NCBI GenBank assembly: GCA_029266425.1
Contig: JAQSWY010000014.1
Location: forward strand, 52,864-116,863
Length of the DNA: 64,000 bases
Direction: 5' to 3'
DNA from: Xanthobacteraceae bacterium
Lineage (GTDB): Bacteria > Pseudomonadota > Alphaproteobacteria > Rhizobiales > Xanthobacteraceae
In this document: positions 55,601-64,000 of the stretch, piece after piece
Layout: each line of letters starts with the position of its first letter
Position numbering within the stretch: position 1 is the stretch's first letter
Made by a program: the position numbers and the translations under genes
The notes under the pieces: generated by a model
The model's input: only the letters and a program-made list of their open reading frames with translations
Database searches by the model: none
What the model was told of the DNA's origin: nothing

Positions 55601-56964
55601 AGGCCGCTGAGCGTGACCGGGCCGCTCGCGGGCTTGGCGCCGGTTACACTGAAGGTCGCGGCGTCGCCCAGCGCGCTTGCCACCTTGGGATCGTCGGCGG
55701 AAAGCCCCTGCGCCCGGCCACTCACATTGAGTGCGAGGTTCTGTCCGGCATCCGGCACGGTGGTGGCATTCACCACCAGCGAGGAGGTGCCGTAACCAGC
55801 GCCCTTCACGCCTTGCCCGGTGACCTTCGCCACCACGGCCGGGGCGGCAACCGCGCCCTTCACCGTGCCTTCCATTGCCAGAGACTTCCAGGAGACGCCC
55901 GGCACCAGCGCGGCAAAGCGCGCCGCCTCGCCGACATTCACGCCGAGGGCGATGTCGGCGCTCATCGCCCGCGTGTCGAACGTCCCCTTGGCACCGGCGC
56001 CGAACCCGGCGGCACGGGCCGTCAGCGTCTCGATGCCAATCTTTGTTGCGGCGTCGACCGTCGCGGTGCCGGCAAGCTCGGTCCGGCCCTCGAACAGCGG
56101 CGCGATCTTGCCCGGCAGCAGCTTCGCCATGTCGGCGTCGAGAGCGAAATTGATGCGGCGCCCCCCTTCAATGGCGCGCACGCCGGCGGCGCCGCTGATG
56201 CGGGCGGCGTCCCCGGCCGAGACGTCGAGATGCGCGTCGAAGGCATCGAGCGGCCCGCTGCCCTTCAAGGTTGCCAGAAGCGCCGGCAGGCCTTCCATGC
56301 CGGCGGCGCGCGCCACCAGTCCGCCGGCCGGCTCCTGCGCGGTGACATCGACATCGAGGCTGCCGGTCTCCGGCGCATAATGCAGCTTGCCAACGACGCT
56401 GCCCGGCGAATCCTTGCGTCGCAGGTCGAATTCGGCGGAAAGCCCGCGCTCCAGCGCCAGCAATTCGGCCGAGGCGGTCAATGACAGCACCGCCTCGTGG
56501 CCGAGCACCGGCTCGGCGATGTCGACCTCGTCAAGCGCGAAGCGGCCGATCCGCACCGGCAGCATGAAGCTGCCGCCGCTCTCGCTCTCCGGCGTCTCAG
56601 GCGATGGCGGCAGTTCGGGCTTGCGCATCAGCGCGAGGCGGGCGGCACCGGCATCCTCGATATCGAGCGTGCCGGTCAGCAGGGCGAGCGGGCTCCATGA
56701 GAGGCGGATGCCCTGAACTTCCGCGAACAGCCCGTCGGCATCGGAAAGCCGGACGCTCTCGACGCTGACATCGGACGGGATGAAGCCGCCAATGCCGGAG
56801 ATCTTGATCTTCATCCCCTCGCTTGATGCGAGCGAGGAGCCGAGGGAGGCCAGCATCGCCTTGCCCGGTGAGGTCTGGATGGCGAGCAGCACGACGATGA
56901 GCACCGCGACGAGGCCGAGCACCCCCCGCGCCAACCATTTGCCGATGCGCCCCACCATGCTCAT
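52684..56964 (-). CDS. tamB: TamB, translocation and assembly module / lipid-bridge protein
   Basis: 1,426 residues. An N-terminal inner-membrane anchor (WLARGVLGLVAVLIVVLLAIQTSPG, about 9-33) is followed by a very long beta-taco region with recurrent Ala/Gly/Asp-rich beta strands, and a DUF490 C terminus (FDILGKRLNFTRGKITFTGTTDPDLDFVAETAANDITAQILVTG, later VGIGAQWDY). TamB spans the periplasm to TamA and is implicated in outer-membrane protein assembly and phospholipid transport. Length is normal. The start overlaps the tamA stop by one base. Confidence 0.97.
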   Translation of the reverse strand: MSMVGRIGKWLARGVLGLVAVLIVVLLAIQTSPGKAMLASLGSSLASSEGMKIKISGIGGFIPSDVSVESVRLSDADGLFAEVQGIRLSWSPLALLTGTLDIEDAGAARLALMRKPELPPSPETPESESGGSFMLPVRIGRFALDEVDIAEPVLGHEAVLSLTASAELLALERGLSAEFDLRRKDSPGSVVGKLHYAPETGSLDVDVTAQEPAGGLVARAAGMEGLPALLATLKGSGPLDAFDAHLDVSAGDAARISGAAGVRAIEGGRRINFALDADMAKLLPGKIAPLFEGRTELAGTATVDAATKIGIETLTARAAGFGAGAKGTFDTRAMSADIALGVNVGEAARFAALVPGVSWKSLAMEGTVKGAVAAPAVVAKVTGQGVKGAGYGTSSLVVNATTVPDAGQNLALNVSGRAQGLSADDPKVASALGDAATFSVTGAKPASGPVTLSGLTAQLSALTARFAGNANAENIAGTLHLEKLDLAALSPLAGRPLKGSAAFDVSVDASGDLSRAKLDIKGGTQGISTGIAAVDGLFGKTATLTGALARDGENAIRIDGLNLTADGLTVTADGTLSKATADLKARLALSDLAKLDSKVSGALSGEAAFSGSLDDLGLKARLSVPSGTAMKQPIEKLALDLDARDITGKPAASFKLDGRIAGKPATGSGAFATLSEGAKQLKGLALAIGSVTAKGDIALDANSLATGKVTIAAGNLADLSALALTQMAGKLDADIALDVAQGKQRVAIKADADKVLAAGQMVDSAHIDATVIDPAGIPMLDGTVQLAGVRAGGVDIPKATLDADGGTSSTALKLDATVNGAAVAAAGQLSQQGKDILFRLDRLNLARGSASLATSAPANITMSGGTVAIDKLTLATKGGGATISGSAGETLDLDIDLRALPLSLADLAAPGLGLAGTLSGSAQISGPAKAPAGNYTLAIAKVSTPDLAKNGVGPLDIKAAGQLSGGRVDTRASISGPFISGVTITGSAPISAGELDFAIKGALDLAVANPLLATSGARVAGRANIDATVKGTPAEPRAGGTVRLSGGRFDDSVNGVSLSNIEGVITGTERSVTLSSLSARTPNGGGISARGNVALDPAASFPGKIDVDLTNAGLVNSELMRFVGEGRVAVEGAFANNPRLTGRLVVKSLDVNIPDRLPGGGDALNVRHVNAGGAGNRAGGAKPAATSAPAEPDAGMPLDLTVSAPNNVFVRGMGLEAELGGDIKVTGTSGAPVTQGGFEMKRGNFDILGKRLNFTRGKITFTGTTDPDLDFVAETAANDITAQILVTGPASKPDISFTSTPTLPQDEVLSRLMFGRSAGSLTAGQAVQVAQTIAQFSGGGPGVMDKMRRSLGVDSLDVGTNAAGTGGQVDIGKRLNDKIYMGVKQGTTPNSSQVTVDVDITKNIRLQGATGADGSAEVGIGAQWDY

Positions 56965-58928
56965 CAGAACGCCTGCCCCAGGCTGACATAGATGCCGTAA
57001 TCGCCGTCGTCGGGTCCGGGATTGAGCGGCACCGCGAAATCGACGCGCAGCGGCCCGATGGCGGTGTAGTAACGCAGGCCGATGCCGGCCGAGTATTTCA
57101 TGCCGTCGAAATCCGGCACCTGCGAGGAGAAGGCCGAACCCATGTCGAAGAACGGCACCACGCCGATGGTGTCGGTGATCTTGATGCGCAGCTCGGCCGA
57201 CGCCTCGAAATAAGAAAGGCCGCCAATGATGTCGCCCTCGGCATTGCGCGGGCTCGCCGACTGATACTCATAGCCGCGCAGCGAGCCGCCGCCGCCGACA
57301 TAGAAGCGCCGCTGCGGCGGCACGTCATAGAGGCTCGCGCCGAAGATGCTGCCGGCGCCGATGCGCCCGGCGAGGATGTAGCGCTTGTCCTCGTCGAGCG
57401 CGCGATAGGTGGCGAATGAGCCCTTCATCATCACCGGCCCGGCCCCGCTCTGGCCGAGATAGGCGAAGGGCTCGATGGTCGCCGCCGCGCGTATGCCCTG
57501 CGTCGGGTCGAGCGCGTTGTCGGTGGTGTCGTAGGCGATGTCGATCGGCACGCCGGCGACGAAATCATCACGCGTGCCGGTCGTGTCCTCGACCTGCGCC
57601 TGCTCGAAATCGAGCCCGACCTGCACCGAGAGCGTGTCGTCGAAGCGATGCCGGATGCCGATCAGCGCGGTGACGCCCTCGCGCACATAGGCGTTGGTGA
57701 CCTCGCGCAGCACGGCGGCATTGGCGATGAGGTCGTCCTGCGCGGTGTAGATGCCCGGCTTCACGAAGCTGGCGGCGAGCTTGTAGCCGAACGGGTCGGC
57801 ATCCGGCACGGCCTCCGGCCTCTGGCCGAACCAGGAGACGGTGGCGTCGATGCGCAGCGTCTCGCCGCCGCCGAACAGGTTGCGATGGCCCCAGAAGCCG
57901 TTCAGCGAGGAGCCGTCGGTGCTGGAATATTTCGCAGCGAAGCCGATATAGCGCGGCTCGCGCGGCGTCACCTCGATATAGATCGGCACCCTGCCCTCGC
58001 GATCGAGTTGCTCGCCCTCGCGGATGCGCACGCTGGCAATCGCCTGATAGCCGAGCAGGCGCTTGCGCAGCCGGGTGAGCTTCTCGGGCGAATAAGGCGT
58101 GCCCGGCGGGATCTCGATGCGGTCCTCGATGAAGCCGGGGGTGAGGAAGTCGGCGCCGGAGACGGTGAAGCGGCCGAAGGTGGCGACTGGCCCCGGCTCC
58201 ACCAGCAGCGTGACATTGAGCTTCTTCGCGGCGTGGTCGGCAACGACGTCCTTGTCGGCGATGCGGGCGAAGGGGTGGCCGCGCTCGCGCCAGAAATCGA
58301 CCAGGATCGCTTCGGCGCGGACGATATTGTCGGCGAGCGCCGGCTCGCCCGGTTCCAGTCCCAGCTTGCGCAGGCTCGGGCCGCCCTCGATCGGCCGGCG
58401 GGTGCGGGCGTCGAGGATGCGGATCTCGCCGAAGGTGAAGGCCGGGCCCGGGTTGACATCGACCCGTACCGGCACCGGGCCGCGCTTTCGCGCTGCTTCC
58501 ACGATGTCGAAGATGTTGGGGGCGTCCGGCGCATTGCCGGCGATGGTCATGCGGATATTGCCGGCGTAATGGCCCTGGGAATAGAGCGCGGCGGTGATGC
58601 GCTCGTAATCCGAGAGCGCGCGGCGGATCAGCCCGGCGGCGCCGGACGGCGCGCGATCCTTCAGCGATTCGAGGTTCGAGGCATCGGTGACGGCACTCTT
58701 CACCGAGCTATCGCCGCCCTTCACCTCGATCGCGACGGTGTAGGGGACGGCATCGATGGCCGGCGCCTCGCGCCCCGCCGCACGATTCGGATTGAAGAAA
58801 TCGGTGATAGAATCGAAGAAATTAGCGTCTTCGGTACGAGCGGGTGCGACCGTAAGAATTAAGGCCGCAGCACCAAGCAACGCGGAACGTGAACTATACC
58901 GTCCACTATGCCCAAATGACGCCAACAT
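56964..58928 (-). CDS. tamA: TamA, Omp85-family outer-membrane assembly protein
   Basis: 654-residue Omp85 protein. Signal peptide near the N terminus (LLGAAALILTVAPA), three POTRA-type domains (about residues 55-320), then a 16-strand barrel region with the surrogate beta-signal end GIYVSLGQAF and the loop-6 motif VGGGGSLRGYEYQS. Works with TamB for outer-membrane protein insertion. The 285 bp upstream (58929-59213) hold a family D repeat but no gene. Confidence 0.96.
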   Translation of the reverse strand: MLASFGHSGRYSSRSALLGAAALILTVAPARTEDANFFDSITDFFNPNRAAGREAPAIDAVPYTVAIEVKGGDSSVKSAVTDASNLESLKDRAPSGAAGLIRRALSDYERITAALYSQGHYAGNIRMTIAGNAPDAPNIFDIVEAARKRGPVPVRVDVNPGPAFTFGEIRILDARTRRPIEGGPSLRKLGLEPGEPALADNIVRAEAILVDFWRERGHPFARIADKDVVADHAAKKLNVTLLVEPGPVATFGRFTVSGADFLTPGFIEDRIEIPPGTPYSPEKLTRLRKRLLGYQAIASVRIREGEQLDREGRVPIYIEVTPREPRYIGFAAKYSSTDGSSLNGFWGHRNLFGGGETLRIDATVSWFGQRPEAVPDADPFGYKLAASFVKPGIYTAQDDLIANAAVLREVTNAYVREGVTALIGIRHRFDDTLSVQVGLDFEQAQVEDTTGTRDDFVAGVPIDIAYDTTDNALDPTQGIRAAATIEPFAYLGQSGAGPVMMKGSFATYRALDEDKRYILAGRIGAGSIFGASLYDVPPQRRFYVGGGGSLRGYEYQSASPRNAEGDIIGGLSYFEASAELRIKITDTIGVVPFFDMGSAFSSQVPDFDGMKYSAGIGLRYYTAIGPLRVDFAVPLNPGPDDGDYGIYVSLGQAF

Positions 58929-59091
58929 TCACGCCCGACGCTAGGAAAGACCGTTCCCGGTTAAGGCGGAAATGCGGTCTGAATATGATCATCTGTGGAT
59001 GATCTGAGTGCGGACGAAACTACAGGTGGATGGTAAAGATTACCTTTCGATTCAAATTCGAATCAAATGCTGACTCCCCTTCCCCACGAAC

Positions 59092-59195
59092 CGTCATCCC
59101 GGCCGAAGCGAAGCGTAGAGCCGGGATCGTAAGAAGGTGAAGTGCATTAGCGTCACGCGATCCCGGATCGCGCCTGCGGCGCGTCCGGGATGACG
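59092..59195. repeat. Family D palindromic repeat
   Basis: Second full copy of the inverted pair also present at 14007: GTCATCCCGGCCGAAGCGAA... and GCGATCCCGGATCGC...GTCCGGGATGACG. It lies between the divergently placed tamA start and the MocR gene 3' end. Confidence 0.85.
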
Positions 59196-59213
59196 GCCTA
59201 CGGATAGGCGCCC

Positions 59214-60707
59214 TCACCCCATCCCCACCAGCACCGTCCGCAGCCGCTCCACGCCCTCGTCGATCTGCTCTGGCGTGAAGGCGCTGAAGCCGAGCGTCAC
59301 ACGATCGTCGACGTCGGTTTCCCGCGCCAGCGAGGAGATCGGCATCACCTCAAGCCCGTGTTCCGCCGCCGCCTTCGACACCGCCCGCCCACCCAAGCCC
59401 GGCGCGAGGCGGGCGACCACCTCCATGCCGGTGTCAGTTGGCGTCGCCATCAGCCAATCACCGAGCCGCCGCTCCACCACATGGAGCAGATGCGCCTGGC
59501 GCTGCGCGTAGAGCTTGCGCATCTTGCGCACATGGCTGGCGAAGTGGCCCTCCTTCATGAAGCGGGCGACCAGCACCTGTTCGAGGATCGGCGAATAGCG
59601 CCCGACCACGGTGCGCGCCGAGACGAAAGCCTCGATCAGCGCCGTCGGCACGATGGCGAAGCCGAGCCGCAGCGCCGGGAACAGCGTCTTGCTAAAGGTG
59701 CCAAGATAGATCACCCGCGTGCCGCGATCGATGCCGTAGAGCGATGGCAGCGGGCGGCCGGAATAGCGGAACTCGCTGTCGTAATCGTCCTCGAGGATCC
59801 AGCCATTGCTGCGGCTGGCCCAGTCGACCAGCTGGTGGCGACGCTCCAGCGACAGCGCCATGCCGAGCGGGAACTGCTTGGAGGGCGAGACATAGGCCAT
59901 GCGCGCGCCCGGCGCCTTGCGCTCGGCGGCGCTCACATCGAGCCCGTCGGCGTCGACCGGCACCGGGACCGGCACGCCGCCGGTTGCGATCACCGAGGCG
60001 TAGACGCCGTCATAGCCGGGATCCTCGCACACCACCTCGTCGCCCGGCATCAGTAGCAGCCGGCAGGCGAGGTCCACCGCCTGCTGCGCGCCGGCGAAGA
60101 TAATGACGTTGGCCGCCGTGCAGGCGATGCCGCGGCCGAGCGCGACATGCTCGGCGATCGCCTCGCGCAGCGGCCCATAGCCCTGCGGATCTCCCTCCCC
60201 CATCAGATGATTGGCGATGTCGGCGTCGAGCCGGCGGTAGAGATCGGCGGCGAGCTTGGCCCAGAGCTGCACCGGGAAGGCGTCGAGCGCCGGGAAGTTC
60301 GAGCGGAACGGCACCGGCCGGCGCATATAACGCAGCGTCGCCGGCACATGGGCGAGGCCGCCGCCAATGTCGAACGGACGCTCGAGGCTGCCGGCGGCGC
60401 GGATCGCCGGATTGATGCGCGGGGCTTCGCGCGCCACCCGCTCGGCCGGAGGCTCGCGCGAGACATAGGTGCCGGAGCCGGAAAGACCCTCCAGATAGCC
60501 CTCGGCGGTGAGTTGCTCGAAGGCCAGCATGATGGTGTTGCGCGAGACGCCGAGTGCCTGCGCGAGGTCGCGGGTCGAGGGCAGTCGCTCGCCCGGCTTG
60601 ATCGAGCCGCCGATGATGCCGGCGGCAAGACCGTCATAGATCTGGCGGTAGAGCGGGGCGTCCGGCCGGCGTTCCAGATTGAGGGCCAGCGCGTCGAGCA
60701 GCGGCAC
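59214..60707 (-). CDS. MocR/PdxR-type GntR-aminotransferase regulator
   Basis: 497 residues. An N-terminal GntR winged helix (PLYRQIYDGLAAGIIGGSIKPGERLPSTRDLAQALGVSRNTIMLAFEQL, about residues 15-65) is fused to a fold-type I aminotransferase domain with the PLP Lys in TFSKTLFPALRLGF. Such regulators sense PLP with amines such as GABA or pyridoxal. The start is uncertain: GTG at 60707 gives a normal HTH position, and a longer frame to 60815 begins in the repeat end. It is immediately downstream of the ABC importer genes on the same strand, so it may control them. Confidence 0.88.
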   Translation of the reverse strand: MPLLDALALNLERRPDAPLYRQIYDGLAAGIIGGSIKPGERLPSTRDLAQALGVSRNTIMLAFEQLTAEGYLEGLSGSGTYVSREPPAERVAREAPRINPAIRAAGSLERPFDIGGGLAHVPATLRYMRRPVPFRSNFPALDAFPVQLWAKLAADLYRRLDADIANHLMGEGDPQGYGPLREAIAEHVALGRGIACTAANVIIFAGAQQAVDLACRLLLMPGDEVVCEDPGYDGVYASVIATGGVPVPVPVDADGLDVSAAERKAPGARMAYVSPSKQFPLGMALSLERRHQLVDWASRSNGWILEDDYDSEFRYSGRPLPSLYGIDRGTRVIYLGTFSKTLFPALRLGFAIVPTALIEAFVSARTVVGRYSPILEQVLVARFMKEGHFASHVRKMRKLYAQRQAHLLHVVERRLGDWLMATPTDTGMEVVARLAPGLGGRAVSKAAAEHGLEVMPISSLARETDVDDRVTLGFSAFTPEQIDEGVERLRTVLVGMG

Positions 60708-60805
60708 TTGATGACTCCACAGATGGCCAGGTTCCGAAAAACCGCCCCTGAGGATGCACGCAATTGCCGTGCCATACGAGATGTCTGTTCGGCAGGTGTC
60801 GAGCT

Positions 60806-60920
60806 GCTTCAACATCCTTCGAGGCTCGCTGCGCGAGCACCTCAGGATGAGGTTGCTCTTTGAAAAATGGACCTCATCCTGAGGTGCCCGGCGAAGCCGG
60901 GCCTCGAAGGATGTTGAAGC
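60806..60920. repeat. Family A palindromic repeat pair
   Basis: Inverted units flanked by GCTTCAACATCC and GGATGTTGAAGC, so the whole element is a near-perfect long palindrome. It lies between the MocR gene and the permease genes and could end or attenuate the operon transcript. Confidence 0.9.
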
Positions 60921-60929
60921 AGAACGCCA

Positions 60930-61760
60930 TTACACCGCCCGCTCGCGCTCCGGCCGGTGGCCGAACGTGACCTTGCCGGTGAGCATCAGCACGAACATCA
61001 CGATGAGCCCGAGCACGACGAGGAGGTTCACCGCCGTCGCCAGCGCATAGAGCTCCGGCTTGACACCATAGCGCAGCGCGCCCCAGGCCACCGAGGGCAA
61101 GGTGGGCGTCGCACCGAGCAGATAGAACGAGATCTCCAGGTTGTTGAAGGCCATGATGAAGGTGACGATGAAGGCCCCCAGCAGCCCCGGCCAGATCAGG
61201 GGCAGCGTCACCTCGAAGAAGGTGCGCGCCGGCGAGGCCCCGAACACCATGGCGGCATCGTCCAGCCGCCAGTCATAGCGATAGAGCTGGGTGGCGATGA
61301 TCAGCAGAGCATAGCTGAAGCAATGCACCGCGTTCGCCAGCACCGCAGAGACGAGATTGCCCTGTATCTCCAGGAACAGCCCGTTGAAGATCAGCGAGGA
61401 AATGCCGATCAGCACCTCGGCGACGAACAGCGGCGCGACGAACAGAGCGAGATAGAGCCGGGTGCGTCGCCCCGGATTGCGGATCAGGCCGAGCGTCGCC
61501 GCCGCGGCCAGGAGCGTCGAGAGCGTCGCCGCCCCGAGGCCGAGCACCAGGCTGTTGCCGAAGGCGTTCTGGTACAGCGAATTGGCGAACAGCCGGCCGA
61601 ACGTGTCGAGCGTCCAGCGCGGCGGATAGGGGAAATTGAAGTTCTTCGAAAAGGCGGCGAGGCCGATATGGACGATCGGCAGATAGAGGAAGAGGTAGGA
61701 GATCGCCAGCGTCAGCAGCAGGCTGTATTTGCTCAACGCCCGGACAAGCGTGCGGTGCAT
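60930..61760 (-). CDS. ABC importer permease (PotC-like)
   Basis: 276 residues with six membrane helices and the EAA-type loop (AAMVFGASPARTFFEVTLPLIWPGLLGAFIVTFIMAFNNLEI), typical of PotC/spermidine-type permeases. Start ATG at 61760 overlaps the preceding permease stop (TGATG). Third gene of the minus-strand set binding protein, ATPase, permease, permease. Confidence 0.9.
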   Translation of the reverse strand: MHRTLVRALSKYSLLLTLAISYLFLYLPIVHIGLAAFSKNFNFPYPPRWTLDTFGRLFANSLYQNAFGNSLVLGLGAATLSTLLAAAATLGLIRNPGRRTRLYLALFVAPLFVAEVLIGISSLIFNGLFLEIQGNLVSAVLANAVHCFSYALLIIATQLYRYDWRLDDAAMVFGASPARTFFEVTLPLIWPGLLGAFIVTFIMAFNNLEISFYLLGATPTLPSVAWGALRYGVKPELYALATAVNLLVVLGLIVMFVLMLTGKVTFGHRPERERAV

Positions 61761-62617
61761 CAGCTCCTCCCCATGCCGGTGAAGCCGGTGCGGCGCAGAT
61801 CGATCCGCCCGATGGCGACGATGACGGCGACCGAGACCACGAACAGCAGGACGCCCATGGCAGCACCGAGCGCCCAGGTGCCGGATTCGCCGAATTGCTG
61901 CGCCATCGCCATGCCGTAGAGCGTGCCGTTCGGCCCGCCGAGGAAGCGCGGCGCCAAGGTCGCGGAAAGGCACGGGATGAAGCAGAGCGCGAAGCCGATC
62001 AGCGTGCCGAACAGGTTCAGCGGCCAGGTCACCTCGATGAAGGCGCGCAGCGGTGAGGCGCCGAAGATCTTGGCGGCGTCGATCAAGCGCGGATCGAAGT
62101 TGAGCAGCGAGAGATAGATCACCGTCACCACGATCGGCAGGTAGAGATAGACGAGGCCGATGGCGCTGGCGACGTTGGTGTACATGATGAAGCGCAACGG
62201 CGCCGCGCCCATCGCCATCAGCACGCCATTGATCAGCCCGAGCGGACCGAGCAGCCCCTGCAGCGCGATGACGCGCAGCACCTCGCCGGTGAGGAACGGT
62301 ACCGCGAACGCCAGCGTGAACAGCAGGCGATAACGCCCGCCATAGAGGATGATCGCATAGCTCACCGGCCAGGCGATCAGGATCGAGATGGCGGACACCG
62401 CAAGCGCCATCACCAGCGAGCGGACCAGGAAGGTCACATAGGCGCCGCCGGTCGCCAGCGCCCAGTAATTGCCGAGGTTCCACTCCTGGATGATGTGGTA
62501 GTTCTCGGTGCGCCAGAAGCTCAGCACCACCATCGCGAGCAGCGGCAGCACGAACAGCGCCACGAGGAACAGCGCCGGTACGCCGAGCAGGATCGAGCCC
62601 GCGAGCCGCCCCCTCAT
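61760..62617 (-). CDS. ABC importer permease (PotB-like)
   Basis: 285 residues with six helices and the EAA loop AAKIFGASPLRAFIEVTWPLNLFGTLIGFALCFIPCL. The start ATG at 62617 overlaps the ATPase stop by four bases (ATGA). The first permease of the importer. Confidence 0.9.
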   Translation of the reverse strand: MRGRLAGSILLGVPALFLVALFVLPLLAMVVLSFWRTENYHIIQEWNLGNYWALATGGAYVTFLVRSLVMALAVSAISILIAWPVSYAIILYGGRYRLLFTLAFAVPFLTGEVLRVIALQGLLGPLGLINGVLMAMGAAPLRFIMYTNVASAIGLVYLYLPIVVTVIYLSLLNFDPRLIDAAKIFGASPLRAFIEVTWPLNLFGTLIGFALCFIPCLSATLAPRFLGGPNGTLYGMAMAQQFGESGTWALGAAMGVLLFVVSVAVIVAIGRIDLRRTGFTGMGRS

Positions 62618-63684
62618 GACTGGTCCTCCGCACTCTCGTCGAAGGCATCGATGTCGGCGGGATCGAAGCTCCCCACCACCGCCTCGCCGGCAGCGAAGGC
62701 GCGCTCGGAGCGCGGCCGGCTGGCGTGGAGCTCGCGGCTGCCGCAGGCGAGGATGTAGTCGGCATAGGCGCCGCGCAGGATCACGTCCTTCACCGTGCAG
62801 GCGATGCGGTTCGGCCCTTCGGGCGGCGCCTCGCCGGGGGAGGTCAGACGCAGCTTCTCGTTCTTCACGAACAGCGCCACCGGCTTTCCCACGCTTATGC
62901 TCGAGGGCAGCTCGATCGCCACCCCGCACGTCGTGGTCAGCCTGCCGCCCTCCCCCATCGTGCCCTCGAAGCGGTTCGAGCGGCCGACGAACTGGGCGAT
63001 GAAGGCGGTCTTCGGCCGGTCATAGATCTCGGTGCGCGGCGCGAAATCCTCGATCCGTCCCTTGCGCACCACGGCGATGCGGTCGCTCATCGAGAGCGCC
63101 TCTTCCTGATTGTGCGTCACATAGATGAAGGGGATGCCGAGCGCGATCTGGTGGCGGCGTATCTCCACCTCCATCTCCTGGCGCAATTCGCGGTCGAGAT
63201 TGGCGAGCGGCTCGTCGAGGAGGAGCGCTTTCGGCCGGCCGACGAGGCCACGGCCCAGCGCGACGCGCTGCTGCTGCCCGCCCGAGAGCTGGTTCGGATA
63301 GCGCTTCTCCAGCCCGCCGAGCGAGAGGATCCCGACCACCCAGGCGACCCGTTCCTCGATCTCGGCCTTGGGCAGCTTCAGCATGCGCAGCGGGAAGGCG
63401 AGGTTCTCCTGGACGGTGCAGTGCGGGAACAGCAGGAATTCCTGGAACACCATGGCGACGCCGCGCTTGTGCGGCGGCAGATCGGTGACGTCCTCGCCAT
63501 CGATCAGCACCCGCCCCCGGGTCGGCTTTTCCAGACCGGCAATGATGCGCAGCAGGGTGGTCTTGCCGGAGCCGCTGGGGCCGAGAAGCGAGACGAACTC
63601 GTTCTTCTCGATGGCCATGGAGACGCGGTCGACCGCCCAGATGCTGGCATACTGACGAGAGACCCCGTCGAGGGAAATATACAC
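62614..63684 (-). CDS. ABC importer ATPase (PotA-like)
   Basis: 356 residues. Walker [10 protein letters not shown] (about residues 36-44), Q-loop MVFQEFLLFPHCTVQENLAFPL, signature LSGGQQQRVALGRGL, Walker B LLLDEPLANLD, switch His in VTHNQEEAL and a C-terminal TOBE domain. Such importers take up polyamines, opines or Fe-chelates; the substrate is undecided here. About 217 bp of non-coding DNA (63685-63901) with a partial family B repeat separate it from the binding protein. Confidence 0.92.
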   Translation of the reverse strand: MYISLDGVSRQYASIWAVDRVSMAIEKNEFVSLLGPSGSGKTTLLRIIAGLEKPTRGRVLIDGEDVTDLPPHKRGVAMVFQEFLLFPHCTVQENLAFPLRMLKLPKAEIEERVAWVVGILSLGGLEKRYPNQLSGGQQQRVALGRGLVGRPKALLLDEPLANLDRELRQEMEVEIRRHQIALGIPFIYVTHNQEEALSMSDRIAVVRKGRIEDFAPRTEIYDRPKTAFIAQFVGRSNRFEGTMGEGGRLTTTCGVAIELPSSISVGKPVALFVKNEKLRLTSPGEAPPEGPNRIACTVKDVILRGAYADYILACGSRELHASRPRSERAFAAGEAVVGSFDPADIDAFDESAEDQS

Positions 63685-63840
63685 GTAGCAGGCTCCCGGG
63701 AAGTTCAGTGGCAGGATCGCACAAGGACCGCCGACAAGTGTCCGCCGTCATGGGCGGGCAAAGGCGACCTCCGGTCGCCGTCTCTCACGAGACGCCGAGG
63801 CGCTAGCCTCGGCTTTCCCCGGCCATCCGCGGTCGCCCAC

Positions 63841-63886
63841 CGTCATGGGCGTGGATGCCCGGGACAAGCCCGGGCATGACGAGCCA
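63841..63886. repeat. Family B repeat, single palindrome
   Basis: CGTCATGGGCGTGGATGCCC...GGGCATGACG, a compact form of the family B unit between the binding-protein gene and the ATPase gene. Confidence 0.7.
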
Positions 63887-63901
63887 ATTGGCAGCGGACG
63901 C

Positions 63902-64000
63902 TCACGCCGCCTGCATGCGCGACCAGACCCGTTCCCACTTCTCCGGCGAGGAGGGCTGGTCGAACATGTACATGTCCGAGAGCTCGTTGGTGCGGTCCAT
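63902..64000 (-). CDS. ABC importer periplasmic binding protein, C-terminal end
   Basis: Only the last 32 residues lie in the window, ending SSPEKWERVWSRMQAA before TGA at 63904-63902. It is in the same strand and order as PotD-type binding proteins upstream of PotA. The window edge cuts the gene at codon ATG (64000-63998), which is an internal Met. Confidence 0.75.
   Translation of the reverse strand: MDRTNELSDMYMFDQPSSPEKWERVWSRMQAA

Noticed and set aside
52744..56484. Plus-strand open frame of about 1,246 codons opposite tamB
   Set aside because: It is the shadow of tamB in high-GC codons; the amino-acid pattern is Arg/Gly/His-rich, with no domain, and TamB is certain on the other strand.

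Overview
The window is high-GC DNA from an alphaproteobacterium of the order Hyphomicrobiales (Rhizobiales). The evidence is CtrA, ChpT and an alpha-type FliJ, the aerobic (CobN/O/Q/W) cobalamin genes, an EipA/DUF1134 protein, DUF2865, DUF1236 and DUF3008 proteins, GANTC sites at ctrA, and several families of short dispersed palindromes. A Xanthobacteraceae-like host (Ancylobacter/Starkeya type) is my inference only. I see no phage, insertion sequence, CRISPR array, rRNA or tRNA.

Layout. 1-10.3 kb is a cobalamin/cobalt region: cobN (runs off the left edge) and cobW on the minus strand; two divergent cobalamin riboswitches; then cbtB-cbtA-cobU-cobO-cobQ on the plus strand; a TadG-like surface/pilus protein; and cobD. 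cobN carries three dispersed repeats in frame with no stop codon. 10.4-16.6 kb holds recQ, an MxaD-like SRPBCC protein with a beta-propeller protein, an isolated cysA, a GNAT enzyme and a small periplasmic cache-like protein. 16.7-25 kb is the cell-cycle/chemosensory zone: fliJ, ctrA, a DUF305 protein, a kinase-less CheY/CheW/CheW-REC set next to chpT, then cysQ, eipA and a coiled-coil membrane protein. 25.2-32.9 kb has a DUF2865 protein, a COG4091-like oxidoreductase, thiOSGE under a TPP riboswitch, and an MHYT-domain hybrid kinase. 33-41.3 kb is mixed housekeeping and stress genes (DUF3008, a 27-residue membrane peptide, PAP2, DUF982, LprI-like, RBBP9-like, NUDIX, DUF1236, Bcr/CflA MFS, SDR, TetR plus target).

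41.4-50.6 kb looks like a sugar-acid catabolic locus: a DapA-type aldolase, an atypical SDR and an enolase-superfamily dehydratase, a divergent LysR regulator, a complete TctCBA tripartite transporter, and TRAP DctM/DctQ subunits without a DctP. 50.7-52.2 kb has small proteins, including an OGFr-domain protein. 52.7-58.9 kb is tamA-tamB (outer-membrane assembly). 59.2-64 kb is a MocR regulator plus a PotABCD-type ABC importer that runs off the right edge.

Functional links. Cobalamin feeds back on both cobW-cobN and cbtBA-cobUOQ transcription through the twin riboswitches. ThiO, ThiS, ThiG and ThiE together make thiamine phosphate under TPP control. CtrA and ChpT belong to one phosphorelay, and the chemosensory fragments beside chpT look like remnants, or a repurposed scaffold, of a hybrid CheA system. 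The most unusual feature is the invasion of coding sequence by palindromic repeats, in frame in cobN and at the 5' end of the beta-propeller gene.
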